NCBI RefSeq assembly: GCF_003054245.1
Contig: NZ_QBKR01000004.1
Span: 62,001 to 126,000, forward strand
Direction of reading: 5' to 3'
DNA: 64,000 nt
Origin: Melghirimyces profundicolus
GTDB taxonomy: Bacteria > Bacillota > Bacilli > Thermoactinomycetales > DSM-45169
Shown here: positions 1 to 9,329 of the stretch, piece after piece
Layout: each line of letters opens with the position of its first letter
Numbering within the stretch: the first letter of the stretch is position 1
Position numbers and translations under genes: made by a program
Notes under the pieces: generated by a model
Told to the model about the DNA's origin: nothing
The model's input: only the letters and a program-made list of their open reading frames with translations
The model's database searches: none

Positions 1-1672
1 TCACAATCGCAAGTCCGAGACCCGTTCCGCCGGACTCGCGGGAGCGGGCCTTATCCACCCGGTAGAAACGTTCAAAGATCCGGGGGAGATCCTCTTCGGG
101 GATGCCAATGCCCGTATCCTCCACCTGAACCCACCAATGATCTTCCTTCTTCCCTGCCCGCAACCGGACATGCCCCCCGGCCGGAGTGTAGGCCATGGCA
201 TTGGAGAGGAGATTGATCAAAATCTGGGAAAAACGATCCTTGTCCACCCGGACCCGGAATTCCTCTTCCACCTCCACCCGGAAGGACAAATCCCGCTTGC
301 GCATCTGTTCTTCCACGGTTTTCCCGGTTCGGCGGATGAGCTCCCCAACGTTGACCTCTTCCAGATCCAGCCGCATTTTTCTCGACTCGATCCGGGAGAG
401 ATCCAAAAGGTCGCTGATCAGCCGCTCGAGGCGAAGGCTTTCCGTTTGGATGATCTTTAAAAATTCCTCTCTCATTTCGGGATCTTCCGCTGCCCCGTCC
501 AGGAGGGTCTCCGCAAACCCCCGGAGGGAAGTGACCGGGGTTTTCAATTCATGGGAGACATTGGCAACAAACTCCGTCCGCATCTTCTCCAGCCGGCGGA
601 TGGCGGTGATGTCGTGGAGCACCGCCACCACTCCCATACCACCTTTCTCTCCGTAAATCGGAGTCAGGTTGGCTTCCATGATCCGTTCTTCGGGGAAATA
701 GAGATGAATCTCATCCCGGACCCGTTCTCCCGAATCGAGACACTTTTTAACCAAGAGATGAAGGTCGTGAAAAATGGCCCGTTCCGGCAGGGGTTTGTTC
801 AACAGCTGGGGACTCTTCATGTTGAAAAAACGGTGGATCGCTTTGTTGGCCAAGGTGACTTTTTCCTCCGAATCCACCATCAAGAGACCGCTTTCCATCG
901 TTTCGATCACGCCGGTCAGCCGGCGTTCGTTCTTGCGGATGGTTTCCAGCTGGTAGCGGAGACCGGCGGCCATCCGGTTGATTGCGGTGGCCAGGCGGCC
1001 GATTTCATCCCGCTGTTTCACGGGAACCCGGCGGTGGAGTTTATTGCGGGCGATGTCCACCGCCACCTGGGTGATCTCTTCGATGGGGCGGGTGATCCTG
1101 TAAGCGATCCGGGAGCTCATGAATGCAGCAAAGATGAAGGACAACAAAAGCCCCCCCGTCAAGGAGACCCAGATCTGGCTCAGGCTCCGGTCAATCGTCT
1201 CCAGTTCGAGGGCCAGCCGAACGGCCCCCAGGACACGAGCGGTGTCCCCGTCCCCCTTCACAACCGGAATGAAGACATACAGTTTTCCGTCCGCTGTGAC
1301 ACTGTTATATTTTCCTTTCGACTCGGCGCGGAGGGCACGGGCCACCTCCGCGTGATGCTTCAAATTTCCCAGTTCCTGCGGGGGCTTGGAGGAGTCCCCC
1401 AATACATCCCCGTTCCGATTGATCAGGGTGACCCGGGCGTCAAGGGAACGGCTGAATTTGTCCGCCTGTTGCTGAAAAAGCGCCGGCTCATCCAGCGCTT
1501 CTTCCCAGTTCAGCGTATCCACCAGCAGTCTGCCCTCTTTCCCGAGGCGGTCCGTCAGCGAGTCCAGATAGGAGGATTTTAACAGAAGAGCGACAAAGAT
1601 CCCCGTCCCCAGTACCGATACGGCAATCACCAGCAGAGACATCAGGGTTAAGCGGTGACGAAGTGATCTCAT
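1..1672 (-). CDS. phoR: PhoR-type sensor histidine kinase (3' end cut by window)
   Basis: Membrane sensor kinase that should phosphorylate the PhoP regulator encoded just upstream. About 557 residues are visible and the frame runs off the window edge within the ATP-binding domain, at a GLGLAIV motif, so only the last few dozen residues are missing. Visible parts in order: N-terminal membrane segment (about residues 9-28), extracytoplasmic region, second membrane segment, HAMP linker, PAS-like region, HisKA with the phospho-acceptor in [10 protein letters not shown] (His near residue 374), then HATPase with an N-box (NLLSNA) and DTGIGI. The ATG overlaps the phoP stop codon (ATGA), so the pair is translationally coupled. 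The gene order mdh-(maoC)-phoP-phoR supports PhoR over WalK or ResE. Confidence 0.93.
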   Translation of the reverse strand, partial: MRSLRHRLTLMSLLVIAVSVLGTGIFVALLLKSSYLDSLTDRLGKEGRLLVDTLNWEEALDEPALFQQQADKFSRSLDARVTLINRNGDVLGDSSKPPQELGNLKHHAEVARALRAESKGKYNSVTADGKLYVFIPVVKGDGDTARVLGAVRLALELETIDRSLSQIWVSLTGGLLLSFIFAAFMSSRIAYRITRPIEEITQVAVDIARNKLHRRVPVKQRDEIGRLATAINRMAAGLRYQLETIRKNERRLTGVIETMESGLLMVDSEEKVTLANKAIHRFFNMKSPQLLNKPLPERAIFHDLHLLVKKCLDSGERVRDEIHLYFPEERIMEANLTPIYGEKGGMGVVAVLHDITAIRRLEKMRTEFVANVSHELKTPVTSLRGFAETLLDGAAEDPEMREEFLKIIQTESLRLERLISDLLDLSRIESRKMRLDLEEVNVGELIRRTGKTVEEQMRKRDLSFRVEVEEEFRVRVDKDRFSQILINLLSNAMAYTPAGGHVRLRAGKKEDHWWVQVEDTGIGIPEEDLPRIFERFYRVDKARSRESGGTGLGLAIV

Positions 1673-2379
1673 GAGTCCTTCGGGCCTTCAAATTTGTATC
1701 CGATCCCGCGAACGGTTTTGATGTAAACCGGATTGCGGGAATCCTCCTCCACTTTCTCCCTCAGGTGGCTGACGTGAACATCCACGATCCGGGTATCCCC
1801 GATGTAATCATAATCCCATACCGCATTGAGAAGCTGGTCACGGGACAACACCTTTCCCCGGTGGTTGGCCAGATAAATCAGGAGTTCAAACTCTTTGGGG
1901 GTCAGGTCCACCTGGGTCCCTTTTCGGAGGACCTCATACCCTTCCGTGTCGATCTCAAGGTCCCCCACGATCAGCTTCTTCTTCTCCCGGGGGGCTTCCC
2001 CCTCCCGAACGGCTTCCATCCGGCGGAAAATGGCTTTCACCCGGGCCACCAATTCCCGGGGGCTGAAGGGTTTCGTCATGTAATCGTCGGCCCCCAGTTC
2101 CAGGCCGAGCACCTTGTCAAACTCTTCGGTTTTAGCGGTGAGCATCAGGATCGGGAGGTGCCGGTTTTCCCTCCGCACCTGTTTGCAGACCTCCAATCCG
2201 TCCATCTTGGGGAGCATGAGATCCAGGACCAAGAGATCCGGATTTTCATTTTTCACTTTCTCCAACGCCATCTCCCCGTCTGTGGCCACTTCCACCTGAT
2301 ACCCTTCTTTTTCCAGGTTGAATTGGACCAGTTTGACAATGGAGGTCTCGTCGTCGACAACCAACACTTTTTTGTCCAT
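1669..2379 (-). CDS. phoP: PhoP-type OmpR-family response regulator
   Basis: DNA-binding response regulator of 236 residues. The receiver domain covers about residues 1-120, with the acidic pocket in VVDDE, the phospho-acceptor Asp in [10 protein letters not shown] and the conserved Lys in [11 protein letters not shown] winged-helix domain follows (about 135-233, ending in [10 protein letters not shown]). The chosen ATG begins [10 protein letters not shown] and has GGAGG eleven bases upstream; an in-frame extension of 33 residues exists but has no family similarity. Close likeness to B. subtilis PhoP and its position beyond mdh support a phosphate-starvation regulator; the actual signal is inferred. 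The gene runs directly into phoR with a 4-base overlap. Confidence 0.93.
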   Translation of the reverse strand: MDKKVLVVDDETSIVKLVQFNLEKEGYQVEVATDGEMALEKVKNENPDLLVLDLMLPKMDGLEVCKQVRRENRHLPILMLTAKTEEFDKVLGLELGADDYMTKPFSPRELVARVKAIFRRMEAVREGEAPREKKKLIVGDLEIDTEGYEVLRKGTQVDLTPKEFELLIYLANHRGKVLSRDQLLNAVWDYDYIGDTRIVDVHVSHLREKVEEDSRNPVYIKTVRGIGYKFEGPKDS

Positions 2380-2487
2380 CTTCCATCCTCCGCTTCGATG
2401 GTTCTCCCATTCCGGCTTCATCCGGCCGGGATCAGGCGGATTCTTGACAATTATTCTTTCTTTCCGCCTGAGGTTCATACAAATCCC

Positions 2488-2515
2488 ATACTACACAAAC
2501 TGCCACTTTCGTAAA
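2488..2515 (-). promoter_or_regulatory. candidate sigma-A promoter of phoPR
   Basis: On the minus strand a TTTACG -35 (2510-2515) and TAGTAT -10 (2488-2493) are separated by 16 bases, about 110 bases upstream of the phoP start. Placement and spacing fit a vegetative promoter. No Pho-box repeat was recognised with confidence. Confidence 0.35.
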
Positions 2516-2540
2516 GTCCCCCCTGTTCCCTGTGCAATCG

Positions 2541-2564
2541 AAAAAGCGCCGCGGAATCGGCGCT
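2541..2564 (-). terminator. terminator after maoC-like gene
   Basis: A 7-bp perfect stem (AGCGCCG/CGGCGCT, loop of 6) at 2545-2564 is followed on the minus strand by a T run. It lies just downstream of the MaoC-like stop codon, separating that gene from phoPR. Confidence 0.75.
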
Positions 2565-2572
2565 GCAACCGG

Positions 2573-3049
2573 TTAAAAATTTTCGTAGGCGTGTTTCAAC
2601 CAATCGGTCCTCGGCTGGGGTGGAATCACGTCCACTTCTCCTTCCAACACCTTTCTCCCTTCCCCGTCCGTTCCCCGGACGGAGAAAGTGACCCACTTTT
2701 GTTCCCGGTCTTTGTACGTCAGTTCCAGTTCCAACCGAAGAGTGGAACCCAACCAGGCCGGTTTCGGGCAGGACAACCGCTGTTCACGCAATAAACTTCC
2801 GGCTCCCGGAAGTTTTTCCGAAAGAATGGATTCCACCCATCCAGTCAAAAGCCCCACAGGGACCAGGAGACGGCTGTAAGGGGTTTGTTCTGCATACTGG
2901 GATTGGAGAAAGAGGGGGTTGGTATTGTCGGTGGCACCCAGGTAAAGGAGGAGATCCTTGTCGTGAACCTTCCGCACCTCTTCCGTCCGGTCTCCCACCG
3001 ACAGCCGTTCCCACGTTCGACCCGGATCGGTTCGTTTCCCCAGAATCAT
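2573..3049 (-). CDS. MaoC-like hot-dog dehydratase family protein
   Basis: A 158-residue single-domain protein with MaoC/hot-dog features: a dehydratase-like segment containing DNTNPLFLQSQYA around residues 40-55 and the helix continuing PYSRLLVPVGLLTGW. Family members hydrate or dehydrate acyl-CoA or acyl-ACP thioesters. The usual catalytic D-x-x-x-x-H motif is not intact: the position expected to be His is Leu or Phe here, so a binding rather than catalytic role is possible. The start has a strong GGGGAGGTG site. It sits between mdh and phoP, where B. subtilis has no gene, with its own terminators on both sides, so it is an insertion in the conserved order. Confidence 0.7.
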   Translation of the reverse strand: MILGKRTDPGRTWERLSVGDRTEEVRKVHDKDLLLYLGATDNTNPLFLQSQYAEQTPYSRLLVPVGLLTGWVESILSEKLPGAGSLLREQRLSCPKPAWLGSTLRLELELTYKDREQKWVTFSVRGTDGEGRKVLEGEVDVIPPQPRTDWLKHAYENF

Positions 3050-3094
3050 CGCCCATCACCTCCCCGTATACGCTTACATTTCCATCCGGAGTAT

Positions 3095-3122
3095 GAAAAA
3101 GCCCGGGAAGGCCCGGGTTTTG
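3095..3122 (-). terminator. terminator after mdh
   Basis: Inverted repeat of CCCGGG separated by four bases, with A runs and T runs on both flanks; on the minus strand it ends in T5. It lies between the mdh stop codon and the MaoC-like gene. Confidence 0.6.
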
Positions 3123-3129
3123 GATGGAT

Positions 3130-4068
3130 TTATGAAAGAAGTTTCATCACACTGCGGACAGAATCCGCCGATTTGTCCAGTTGCTTTTTCTCTTCATCGG
3201 TCAGGTCCAGCTCGATGATTTGCTCCAGACCGTTGGCACCCAGGATCACCGGAACACCCAGGTAAATGTCATTGTATCCATATTCCCCCTCCAGGTAAGC
3301 GATGGCCGGGAGAATCCGCCGTTTATCCTTCAGGATGGCCTCCGCCATCTGAACCAGGGACGCCGCCGGGGCATAATAGGCGCTGCCGTTTCCGAGCAGG
3401 CTGACGATTTCCCCTCCGCCTTTGCGGGTGCGTTCCACGATCGCATCCAGCCGATCTTTGGAAAGCCACTTCTCCAGAGGAATTCCACCGGCGTAAGAAT
3501 AACGAACGAGGGGAACCATGTCGTCCCCGTGACCGCCGAGCACAAAACCGGTCACGTCTTCCACGGAAATGTTCAGTTCCTGAGCGATAAAGGTCCGGAA
3601 ACGGGCGGTGTCCAATACACCCGACTGGCCGATCACCCGGTTTTTCGGGAACCCGGAGGTGCGATACACCTCATAAGTCATGGCGTCCACCGGATTGGTC
3701 AACACCAGGATGGTGCACTCGGGGGAATACTTCACAACCTGTTCGGTCACCGAGCGCATCACTTTGGCGTTGGTGCTGACCAGATCATCCCGGCTCATGC
3801 CGGGTTTCCGTGCCACACCGGCGGTGATGATGACCAGATCGGAGTCCTTGGTGTCCTCGTAATCGACGGTTCCGGTGATTTGGGCATCAACACCCTGGAC
3901 CGGGGTGGACTCCAGCATGTCGAGCGCTTTTCCTTTGGTCGGGCCTTCGGCTTGCGGAATGTCCACCAAAACCACGTCGCCCAGTTCCTTCTGGGCCAGC
4001 ATCAACGCTGTGGTCGCACCGGTAAAGCCGCTTCCGATTATGGAAATTTTCCTTCTGCGGATGGACAT
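3130..4068 (-). CDS. mdh: Malate dehydrogenase
   Basis: NAD-dependent malate dehydrogenase of the TCA cycle, 312 residues, the usual length for the LDH-like bacterial enzyme. The N-terminal Rossmann motif is [11 protein letters not shown] (about residues 9-19), the substrate loop has an Arg in [13 protein letters not shown], and the catalytic His is in [12 protein letters not shown]. The start was set at the ATG with GGAGGTAGTTCC directly upstream; an in-frame extension of 57 codons lies over the icd 3' end and is not credible. It follows icd by about 20 bases, so citZ-icd-mdh is probably one operon, as in Bacillus. Confidence 0.97.
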   Translation of the reverse strand: MSIRRRKISIIGSGFTGATTALMLAQKELGDVVLVDIPQAEGPTKGKALDMLESTPVQGVDAQITGTVDYEDTKDSDLVIITAGVARKPGMSRDDLVSTNAKVMRSVTEQVVKYSPECTILVLTNPVDAMTYEVYRTSGFPKNRVIGQSGVLDTARFRTFIAQELNISVEDVTGFVLGGHGDDMVPLVRYSYAGGIPLEKWLSKDRLDAIVERTRKGGGEIVSLLGNGSAYYAPAASLVQMAEAILKDKRRILPAIAYLEGEYGYNDIYLGVPVILGANGLEQIIELDLTDEEKKQLDKSADSVRSVMKLLS

Positions 4069-4091
4069 GGAACTACCTCCGTTTCGGCACA

Positions 4092-5378
4092 TTATAGATT
4101 TTCGATGAGTTTGGTTGCGAATTCCGAGCACTTGAGCTCGGTGGCCCCTTCCATCAAGCGGGCAAAGTCGTACGTCACCGTTTTCTGACTGATGGTTTGA
4201 TCCATGGCACGGTATATCCGGTCCGCAGCTTCCTGCCAACCGAGGTGTTCCAGCATCAAGACACCGGAGAGGATGACGGAACCGGGGTTCACCTTGTCCA
4301 TTCCGGCATATTTGGGGGCGGTTCCGTGGGTCGCCTCAAAAATGGCGTGGCCGGTTTCAAAATTGATGTTGGCTCCCGGCGCGATTCCGATGCCTCCCAC
4401 CTGGGCGGCAAGGGCATCCGAGATGTAGTCCCCGTTCAGATTCAGAGTGGCAATAACGTCGTATTCCGCGGGACGGGTCAGGATCTGCTGCAGGAAGGCA
4501 TCGGCGATGGAGTCCTTCACGATCAATTTGCCTGCCGCTTCGGCTTCGGATTGGGCTTGGTTGGCCGCATCCAAACCGTGTTTCTCCTTGATCTCGTCAT
4601 ACTCCCACCAAGTGAACACCTTGTCGCCGAATTCCCGCTCAGCCAGTTCATAGCCCCAGTTCTTGAAGGAGCCTTCGGTGAACTTCATGATGTTTCCTTT
4701 GTGCACCAAAGTCACGCTCTTGCGCCCGTGATCGAGGGCGTATTGAATAGCCGCCCGCACCAGACGTTCCGTTCCTTCACGGGAGACCGGTTTGATCCCG
4801 ATTCCGGAGGTTTCAGGGAAGCGGATTTTTTTGACGCCCATCTCATCCTGAAGGAACCGGATCACTTTTTTGGCGTCCTCAGACTCCGCCTGCCACTCGA
4901 TCCCGGCATAGATATCCTCGGAGTTTTCCCGGAAAATCACCATATCCACCTGTTCGGGCTTTTTGACCGGGGACGGAACCCCGTTGAAGTAACGGACGGG
5001 TCGCAGACAAACAAACAGATCCAATTCCTGGCGCAGGGCCACGTTGAGAGAGCGGATCCCCCCGCCGACCGGGGTGGTCAACGGCCCTTTGATGGCGACA
5101 AAGTATTCCTCGATCGTCTTCAGAGTTTCTTCCGGAAGCCATTCCCCGTACTTCTTGTAAGCTTTTTCGCCGGCATAAATCTCAAACCATTCGATTTTCC
5201 GTTTCGATCCGTAGGCTTTTTCCACCGCGGAATCCAGAACACGCCGTGCGGCAGCCCAGATATCCGGACCGGTGCCGTCCCCTTCGATAAAGGGAATGAT
5301 CGGATGGTCCGGGACGCGGAGTCCCCCGTTTTCAAGAGTGATCTTTTCTCCGGTCTGAGGTGCTTCATACCGTGCCAT
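4092..5378 (-). CDS. icd: NADP-dependent isocitrate dehydrogenase
   Basis: TCA-cycle oxidative decarboxylation of isocitrate to 2-oxoglutarate, 428 residues. Family signatures are visible: [12 protein letters not shown] near the N-terminus, a substrate-binding loop around residues 105-130 that includes [28 protein letters not shown], and the metal/cofactor segment [17 protein letters not shown] followed by [13 protein letters not shown]. The ATG is preceded by AAAAGGAGTG. It lies between citZ and mdh on the same strand. Confidence 0.97.
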   Translation of the reverse strand: MARYEAPQTGEKITLENGGLRVPDHPIIPFIEGDGTGPDIWAAARRVLDSAVEKAYGSKRKIEWFEIYAGEKAYKKYGEWLPEETLKTIEEYFVAIKGPLTTPVGGGIRSLNVALRQELDLFVCLRPVRYFNGVPSPVKKPEQVDMVIFRENSEDIYAGIEWQAESEDAKKVIRFLQDEMGVKKIRFPETSGIGIKPVSREGTERLVRAAIQYALDHGRKSVTLVHKGNIMKFTEGSFKNWGYELAEREFGDKVFTWWEYDEIKEKHGLDAANQAQSEAEAAGKLIVKDSIADAFLQQILTRPAEYDVIATLNLNGDYISDALAAQVGGIGIAPGANINFETGHAIFEATHGTAPKYAGMDKVNPGSVILSGVLMLEHLGWQEAADRIYRAMDQTISQKTVTYDFARLMEGATELKCSEFATKLIENL

Positions 5379-5435
5379 AAAAACACTCCTTTTCCTGTTT
5401 GGGGGGTGGACCGGATCGGATCCGGTCTCCCCATT

Positions 5436-6548
5436 TTATCTTTTTTCAACAGGGATGTAGGACTGGTTGACCGGCCCCGTGTACTCGGCGCGGGGACGGA
5501 TCAGACGGTTGTCGGCATACTGCTCCAGAATATGGGCGGTCCAACCCGAAACGCGGCTGATCGCAAAGATCGGGGTGAACAGCTTCCGGGGGATCCCGAG
5601 ATAATGGTAAGTGGAAGCGGAATAAAAGTCGACATTGGGTTTCAACCCTTTTTTCCGATCCATCAGGTCTTCAATGGCCACGGACATTTGGTACCAAGTT
5701 CGATCCCCGGTCGTGTCGGCCAGCTGGCGGGACATCTCCCGAAGGTGCTTGGCCCGCGGGTCGCCGTCTTTGTAGACGCGGTGACCGAAGCCCATGATCT
5801 TTTCTTTGTTTTCCAGCTTGCGTTGGATGGTCTCCTCCACTCTGTCCGTCGTGCCGATCTCTTCCAGCATGGCCATGACACGTTCGTTCGCGCCGCCGTG
5901 GAGGGGGCCTTTCAAGGTCCCGATTGCCGTGGTCACGGCCGAATACATATCGGAGAGAGTGGCCGTGGTCACACGGGCTGCAAAAGTGGATGCGTTCAAC
6001 TCATGGTCGGCATGCAGGATAAACGCTTTGTCGATGGCCTTGACAGCCGTCTTCTCCGGCTCTTCGCCATGAAGCATGTAAACAAAATTCCCGGCATAGC
6101 CGTATTCCGGACGCGGTGAGACCGGTTCCAACCCTTTGCTGAGACGGAAGAGGGCCGCAACGATGGTCGGCAGTTTGGCGGTCAGGCTGATCGCTTTCCG
6201 GATGTTGGCCTCCCCGCGGTTGTCATCCGCTTCCGGATCATACATGGCCAAGGCGGAAACCGACGTCCGGAGTGCCGCCATGGGGTGGATGTCCTTCGGA
6301 TAAGACTTCAGTTGTTCCAGAACGCCTTGAGGCAGCTCCGCCTGAGAACCCAAATCCTTTTTGAGTTCCTCCAGTTCATTTTTTTTGGGCAGGCGTCCGT
6401 TCCAGAGAAGGAACATCACTTCCTCGAAATTGGCCTGTTCGGCCAGCTCATCGATGTTGATGCCGCGATAGGTCAACACCCCGTCCACGATGGAGCTGAT
6501 CTTGGAAGTGAGAGCTACGACACCCTCCAATCCTTTCGCAACCGACAT
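5436..6548 (-). CDS. citZ: Citrate synthase
   Basis: Condenses acetyl-CoA and oxaloacetate to citrate, 370 residues, the usual length for the short Gram-positive type. Catalytic landmarks are visible: HADHELNASTF, GPLHGGANE and the signature IMGFGHRVYKDGDPRA. The start was placed at ATG (MSVAKGLEGV) with AAAGGAGCG upstream; the 20-codon in-frame extension lacks similarity. It is the first gene of the probable citZ-icd-mdh operon, with a 380-base divergent region to ytvI. Confidence 0.97.
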   Translation of the reverse strand: MSVAKGLEGVVALTSKISSIVDGVLTYRGINIDELAEQANFEEVMFLLWNGRLPKKNELEELKKDLGSQAELPQGVLEQLKSYPKDIHPMAALRTSVSALAMYDPEADDNRGEANIRKAISLTAKLPTIVAALFRLSKGLEPVSPRPEYGYAGNFVYMLHGEEPEKTAVKAIDKAFILHADHELNASTFAARVTTATLSDMYSAVTTAIGTLKGPLHGGANERVMAMLEEIGTTDRVEETIQRKLENKEKIMGFGHRVYKDGDPRAKHLREMSRQLADTTGDRTWYQMSVAIEDLMDRKKGLKPNVDFYSASTYHYLGIPRKLFTPIFAISRVSGWTAHILEQYADNRLIRPRAEYTGPVNQSYIPVEKR

Positions 6549-6927
6549 GGCAATCGCTCCTTTACGAATGAAAATAGTGCTCGGGCACGCTAGAAGGCCG
6601 GTCTTCACCCCCTCGAGAAATGAAGGGTTTAATGATGTGAATTTTTATTACATTAACATGAGCAAAGCATCCATCCCGCTCCGGCGCTCCGCTCCAATGA
6701 AGAATGAAAAGAACCGTCTGAACCTGTACGGCTTGGACCGGTTCCGTTAATGAAATGAAATTTTGCCTTTGGTGCCCCGATTCGCCTCTTTTAGTTTACC
6801 ATAAAAAAAAAACGTTATCATCACAGTGGTTTCCAATAAAACATGATACAATAAATGCGAAACGGGACGGGTCGGGATAAAGCGAGTGGGAAGACCGTCC
6901 CACGGTTTTGGAAAGGGGGTTCACGGT
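6549..6927. promoter_or_regulatory. divergent citZ/ytvI intergenic region
   Basis: About 380 bases without a convincing gene, between divergent citZ and ytvI. It should hold both promoters. An AT-rich stretch at about 6640-6660 precedes citZ, and GATACAATAA at about 6845 is a plausible -10 for ytvI. I could not recognise a full CcpA cre or CcpC box with confidence. Confidence 0.4.
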
Positions 6928-8070
6928 TTGGACCGCACAGCAGCCGTCAGCATCGCTCTCCGGGCTTCCCTGGTCGTGGGGGTGGCGATCTTGGCGTATT
7001 ATATCGTGATTTTTTCTTTCCCGTTGACCTATCCCTTTTTGATCGGTTGGTTGATCGCGATGATGGTGGAGCCCGCCGTCCGCTGGTTGGAAGCACGGAT
7101 CCGGCTCCCCCGCTGGGCGGGCGTCACTCTGACCCTCGTTCTGGTGATGGGCAGCCTTCTCACGCTGCTGGTCATACTCGCCTCCAGAATTGTCATTGAA
7201 TTGACAAAACTGGCGGAACGCCTTCCTGACATCTTCAACCGCTTCAACCAATATTTAATTGACACATTTGTTAATGAAAACAACGAATTGACCCGCATGA
7301 TCCACACCATTCAGGAATATATGCAGAAAAACCCGGAACAGAGCTCCGAAATCATGACCAGCATCCGCGACAACCTCGGGGTCATTACCGATAAAGGAAC
7401 GCAGATGATCACCGACATTCTGGCAGGGATCGGTATTTTCCTGGGAAATCTCCCCTATTACGCAACCGTTCTCGTATTCATCATCCTTGCCGCCTTTTTC
7501 ATCGGACTCGACTGGCCCCGTCTGAAAGAGGCGATTCTCCGCCTGATTCCCAAACGAATCCGGAGTACCGGGGGGGTGGTCTACTCGGATCTCCGGAAAG
7601 CCCTGCTCGGCTTTATCCGTGCACAGCTGACCTTGATTTTGATCACCGGAGTTCTGGTCTGGTTCGGCCTCACGCTGTTGGGGGTGGACTACGCCCTGGT
7701 GCTCGCCCTCATCATCGGAGCGGTGGACCTCCTTCCTTACTTCGGAGTGGGGGCGGTATTGGTTCCCTGGTGGGGGTACCTGATGTTGACCGGCGATTTC
7801 CGGTTCGGTCTGGGAATCGGCATTCTCTATGTGGTGATCGTCGTCGTCCGCCAATTCCTGGAACCGAAGCTGGTGGCCACGAATATCGGGTTGGATCCGC
7901 TATTCACCCTGGTCGCCCTGTTTGTGGGATTGAAGCTGATCGGGGTGATCGGCCTGATCATCGGACCCGTGGTGGCCGTCATCCTGATCGCCCTTTACCG
8001 GGCGGGAGTTTTCAGCGACTTGTGGAACTTCGTCATCCACGGAAGGACCGGCGGGCGTCCCGCCGGTTAA
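6928..8070 (+). CDS. ytvI: Sporulation integral membrane protein YtvI (AI-2E transporter family)
   Basis: Polytopic membrane protein of 380 residues in the AI-2E/UPF0118 family. Hydrophobic segments: two near the N-terminus (about 10-60), a soluble amphipathic middle (about 100-170), then five or so helices (about 180-370) containing the family-typical GAVDLLPYFGVGAVLVPW and FVGLKLIGVIGLIIGPV. The name comes from likeness to YtvI and its place beside citZ and fxsA, as in B. subtilis. The chosen TTG start (LDRTAAVS) has AAAGGGGG eight bases upstream; a GTG 14 codons earlier lacks a site. Transport substrate unknown; a sporulation role is by family. Confidence 0.85.
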   Translation: MDRTAAVSIALRASLVVGVAILAYYIVIFSFPLTYPFLIGWLIAMMVEPAVRWLEARIRLPRWAGVTLTLVLVMGSLLTLLVILASRIVIELTKLAERLPDIFNRFNQYLIDTFVNENNELTRMIHTIQEYMQKNPEQSSEIMTSIRDNLGVITDKGTQMITDILAGIGIFLGNLPYYATVLVFIILAAFFIGLDWPRLKEAILRLIPKRIRSTGGVVYSDLRKALLGFIRAQLTLILITGVLVWFGLTLLGVDYALVLALIIGAVDLLPYFGVGAVLVPWWGYLMLTGDFRFGLGIGILYVVIVVVRQFLEPKLVATNIGLDPLFTLVALFVGLKLIGVIGLIIGPVVAVILIALYRAGVFSDLWNFVIHGRTGGRPAG

Positions 8071-8072
8071 CA

Positions 8073-8107
8073 AACCAAAACCCGCCCATCCCGGGCGGGT
8101 TTTGGTT
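8073..8107. terminator. bidirectional terminator between ytvI and fxsA
   Basis: A perfect 15-bp stem with a 5-base loop, flanked by T/A-rich arms, between two convergent genes. The stem itself carries TTTTGGTT, so it works in both directions. Confidence 0.85.
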
Positions 8108-8509
8108 TTACCACCGGCGCCGTGAAATCCGGAACACACGTCCCTCCTCGATCATCCGGGTGAGCCGGCGCTTGATGAAAAGTTTCACCAGGCCCCGGGT
8201 GTAAGGAACCAACAGCAAGAATCCGACGGCATCGGTGAAAAATCCGGGCGTCAGAAGGAGGAGCCCGCCGGACAGGATACAAATCCCGTCCAGAAGGGCA
8301 TCTCCCGGAAGTTCGCCGTTGTTCAGTTGGATCTGCGTCAGCCGAAGGGTCTGCAAGCCCTGCCAGCGGGCCAAATACCCACCGGCCACTCCCGTGGCGA
8401 TCACCGCCAACACCGTGGGCCACGCCCCGATCACTTCACCCACAGTAACCAGGCCCCATATCTCCAAGGCGGGAACGAGGATCATGATCAACACCAATAT
8501 ACGAAACAC
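8108..8509 (-). CDS. fxsA: FxsA family membrane protein
   Basis: Small membrane protein of 133 residues in the FxsA family (B. subtilis YtwI). Hydrophobic segments at about residues 1-18, 25-45 and 70-100; the family-typical PALEIWGLVTVGEVIG lies near the N-terminus and LLLLTPGFFTDAVGFLLLVP in the middle, followed by a basic tail. E. coli FxsA overproduction relieves phage T7 exclusion by F; its normal role is unknown. The GTG start is chosen because GGGGG lies nine bases upstream and the family starts there; a longer frame extends into the thioesterase gene and is rejected. Converges with ytvI, as in Bacillus. Confidence 0.87.
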   Translation of the reverse strand: MFRILVLIMILVPALEIWGLVTVGEVIGAWPTVLAVIATGVAGGYLARWQGLQTLRLTQIQLNNGELPGDALLDGICILSGGLLLLTPGFFTDAVGFLLLVPYTRGLVKLFIKRRLTRMIEEGRVFRISRRRW

Positions 8510-8532
8510 GGTTTCATTCCCCCGTTTATTCC

Positions 8533-8958
8533 TTAATGGGTGTGGGCGAGGAGCAAGTGATACAGCTCCGGCTTTTGCCGCTTCAGATTGAAACGCTTCA
8601 TCCGGCGATCCGTCCACATATGAATCGTCTCACCCCGGGCCACCAATTCGTTATCGGACTTCCGGCGGACCTCATAACGGAAGGTGATCTTCGGTCCGCG
8701 CATCTCCCCCACCCGGGTCAAAACCCTCACTTCATCTTCATATCGGGCCGGGGAGTTGAAACGGCAATGGAGATCGACGACCGGGAGCAGGATTCCCTGC
8801 TCTTCCAGTTCTCCGTAAGAAACGCCGATCTCCCGGATGAAAGCCGTCCGGCCCACTTCAAACCAGACTGCATAGTTACTGTGATGAACCACGCCCATTT
8901 GGTCCGTTTCCTGGTACCTTACGCGTAAAACGGTTTCATGAACAGTGGGTTCTCCCAT
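8533..8958 (-). CDS. YbgC/4HBT-family acyl-CoA thioesterase
   Basis: Single hot-dog thioesterase of 141 residues. The catalytic signature RYQETDQMGVVHHSNYAVWF (about residues 14-33) contains the Asp and the GVVHH-x-x-Y pattern of the 4-hydroxybenzoyl-CoA thioesterase family. It should hydrolyse short or medium acyl-CoA thioesters in the cytoplasm; the substrate is not evident. A GGAGGTG site precedes the ATG. It lies between fxsA and pyk on the same strand, an addition relative to B. subtilis, near acetyl-CoA carboxylase and pyruvate kinase genes. Confidence 0.85.
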   Translation of the reverse strand: MGEPTVHETVLRVRYQETDQMGVVHHSNYAVWFEVGRTAFIREIGVSYGELEEQGILLPVVDLHCRFNSPARYEDEVRVLTRVGEMRGPKITFRYEVRRKSDNELVARGETIHMWTDRRMKRFNLKRQKPELYHLLLAHTH

Positions 8959-9160
8959 GGCGAATCCTTAAACACCTCCGATCGACCCCATTATACCACG
9001 GTATCGGAAAAAACCGCGTATTACCGGAAGCTGTGCGGCTCACTTTACATATTTCGGGAAAGGAACACACATAATGTGAATAGCCAAATCCACTTTGAAC
9101 AGATACAATAAGAATAAACAACAGGATTCGGAATCAGGATGATGAAAGGAGGTTCCCAAA

Positions 9161-9235
9161 GTGAAATTGCGGCGGCGCAAAAAACGGCGTAAAAAACTTC
9201 GCTGGTGGATCTATCCCCGGCTCCGTACGATCTGA
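9161..9235 (+). CDS. 24-residue arginine/lysine-rich peptide (putative)
   Basis: A short frame beginning GTG, with a near-perfect AAAGGAGG site nine bases upstream. It encodes VKLRRRKKRRKKLRWWIYPR plus LRTI: about half the residues are Arg or Lys, with two adjacent Trp. A good intrinsic terminator lies 58 bases after the stop, so a short transcription unit opposite to its neighbours is plausible. No known family was recognised. It could be a small basic nucleic-acid- or membrane-binding peptide, or a spurious frame; the strong ribosome site argues for translation. Confidence 0.5.
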   Translation: MKLRRRKKRRKKLRWWIYPRLRTI

Positions 9236-9292
9236 ACCGCCGTGACCCTGCGGAATGACAAAGGGCTCCTGCATTTTTCCGTTTTTTACACG

Positions 9293-9324
9293 ACAAGCGC
9301 TGGAAAAACCAGCGCTTGTTTTTT
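9293..9324 (+). terminator. terminator between the small basic ORF and pyk
   Basis: Perfect 11-bp stem (9293-9303 with 9309-9319), 5-base loop, followed on the plus strand by six T. The minus-strand side lacks a good T run, so it mainly terminates plus-strand transcription, that is, the 9161-9235 unit. Confidence 0.8.
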
Positions 9325-9329
9325 GTTCC

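Noticed and set aside
4197-6119. 640-codon plus-strand frame opposite icd and citZ
   Set aside because: Shadow of two clear TCA-cycle genes on the minus strand; the translation has no family features and no ribosome site.
6786-6830. CcpA cre-like sequence (ACGTT core) in the citZ/ytvI region
   Set aside because: Only half of the consensus matches; too weak to call.
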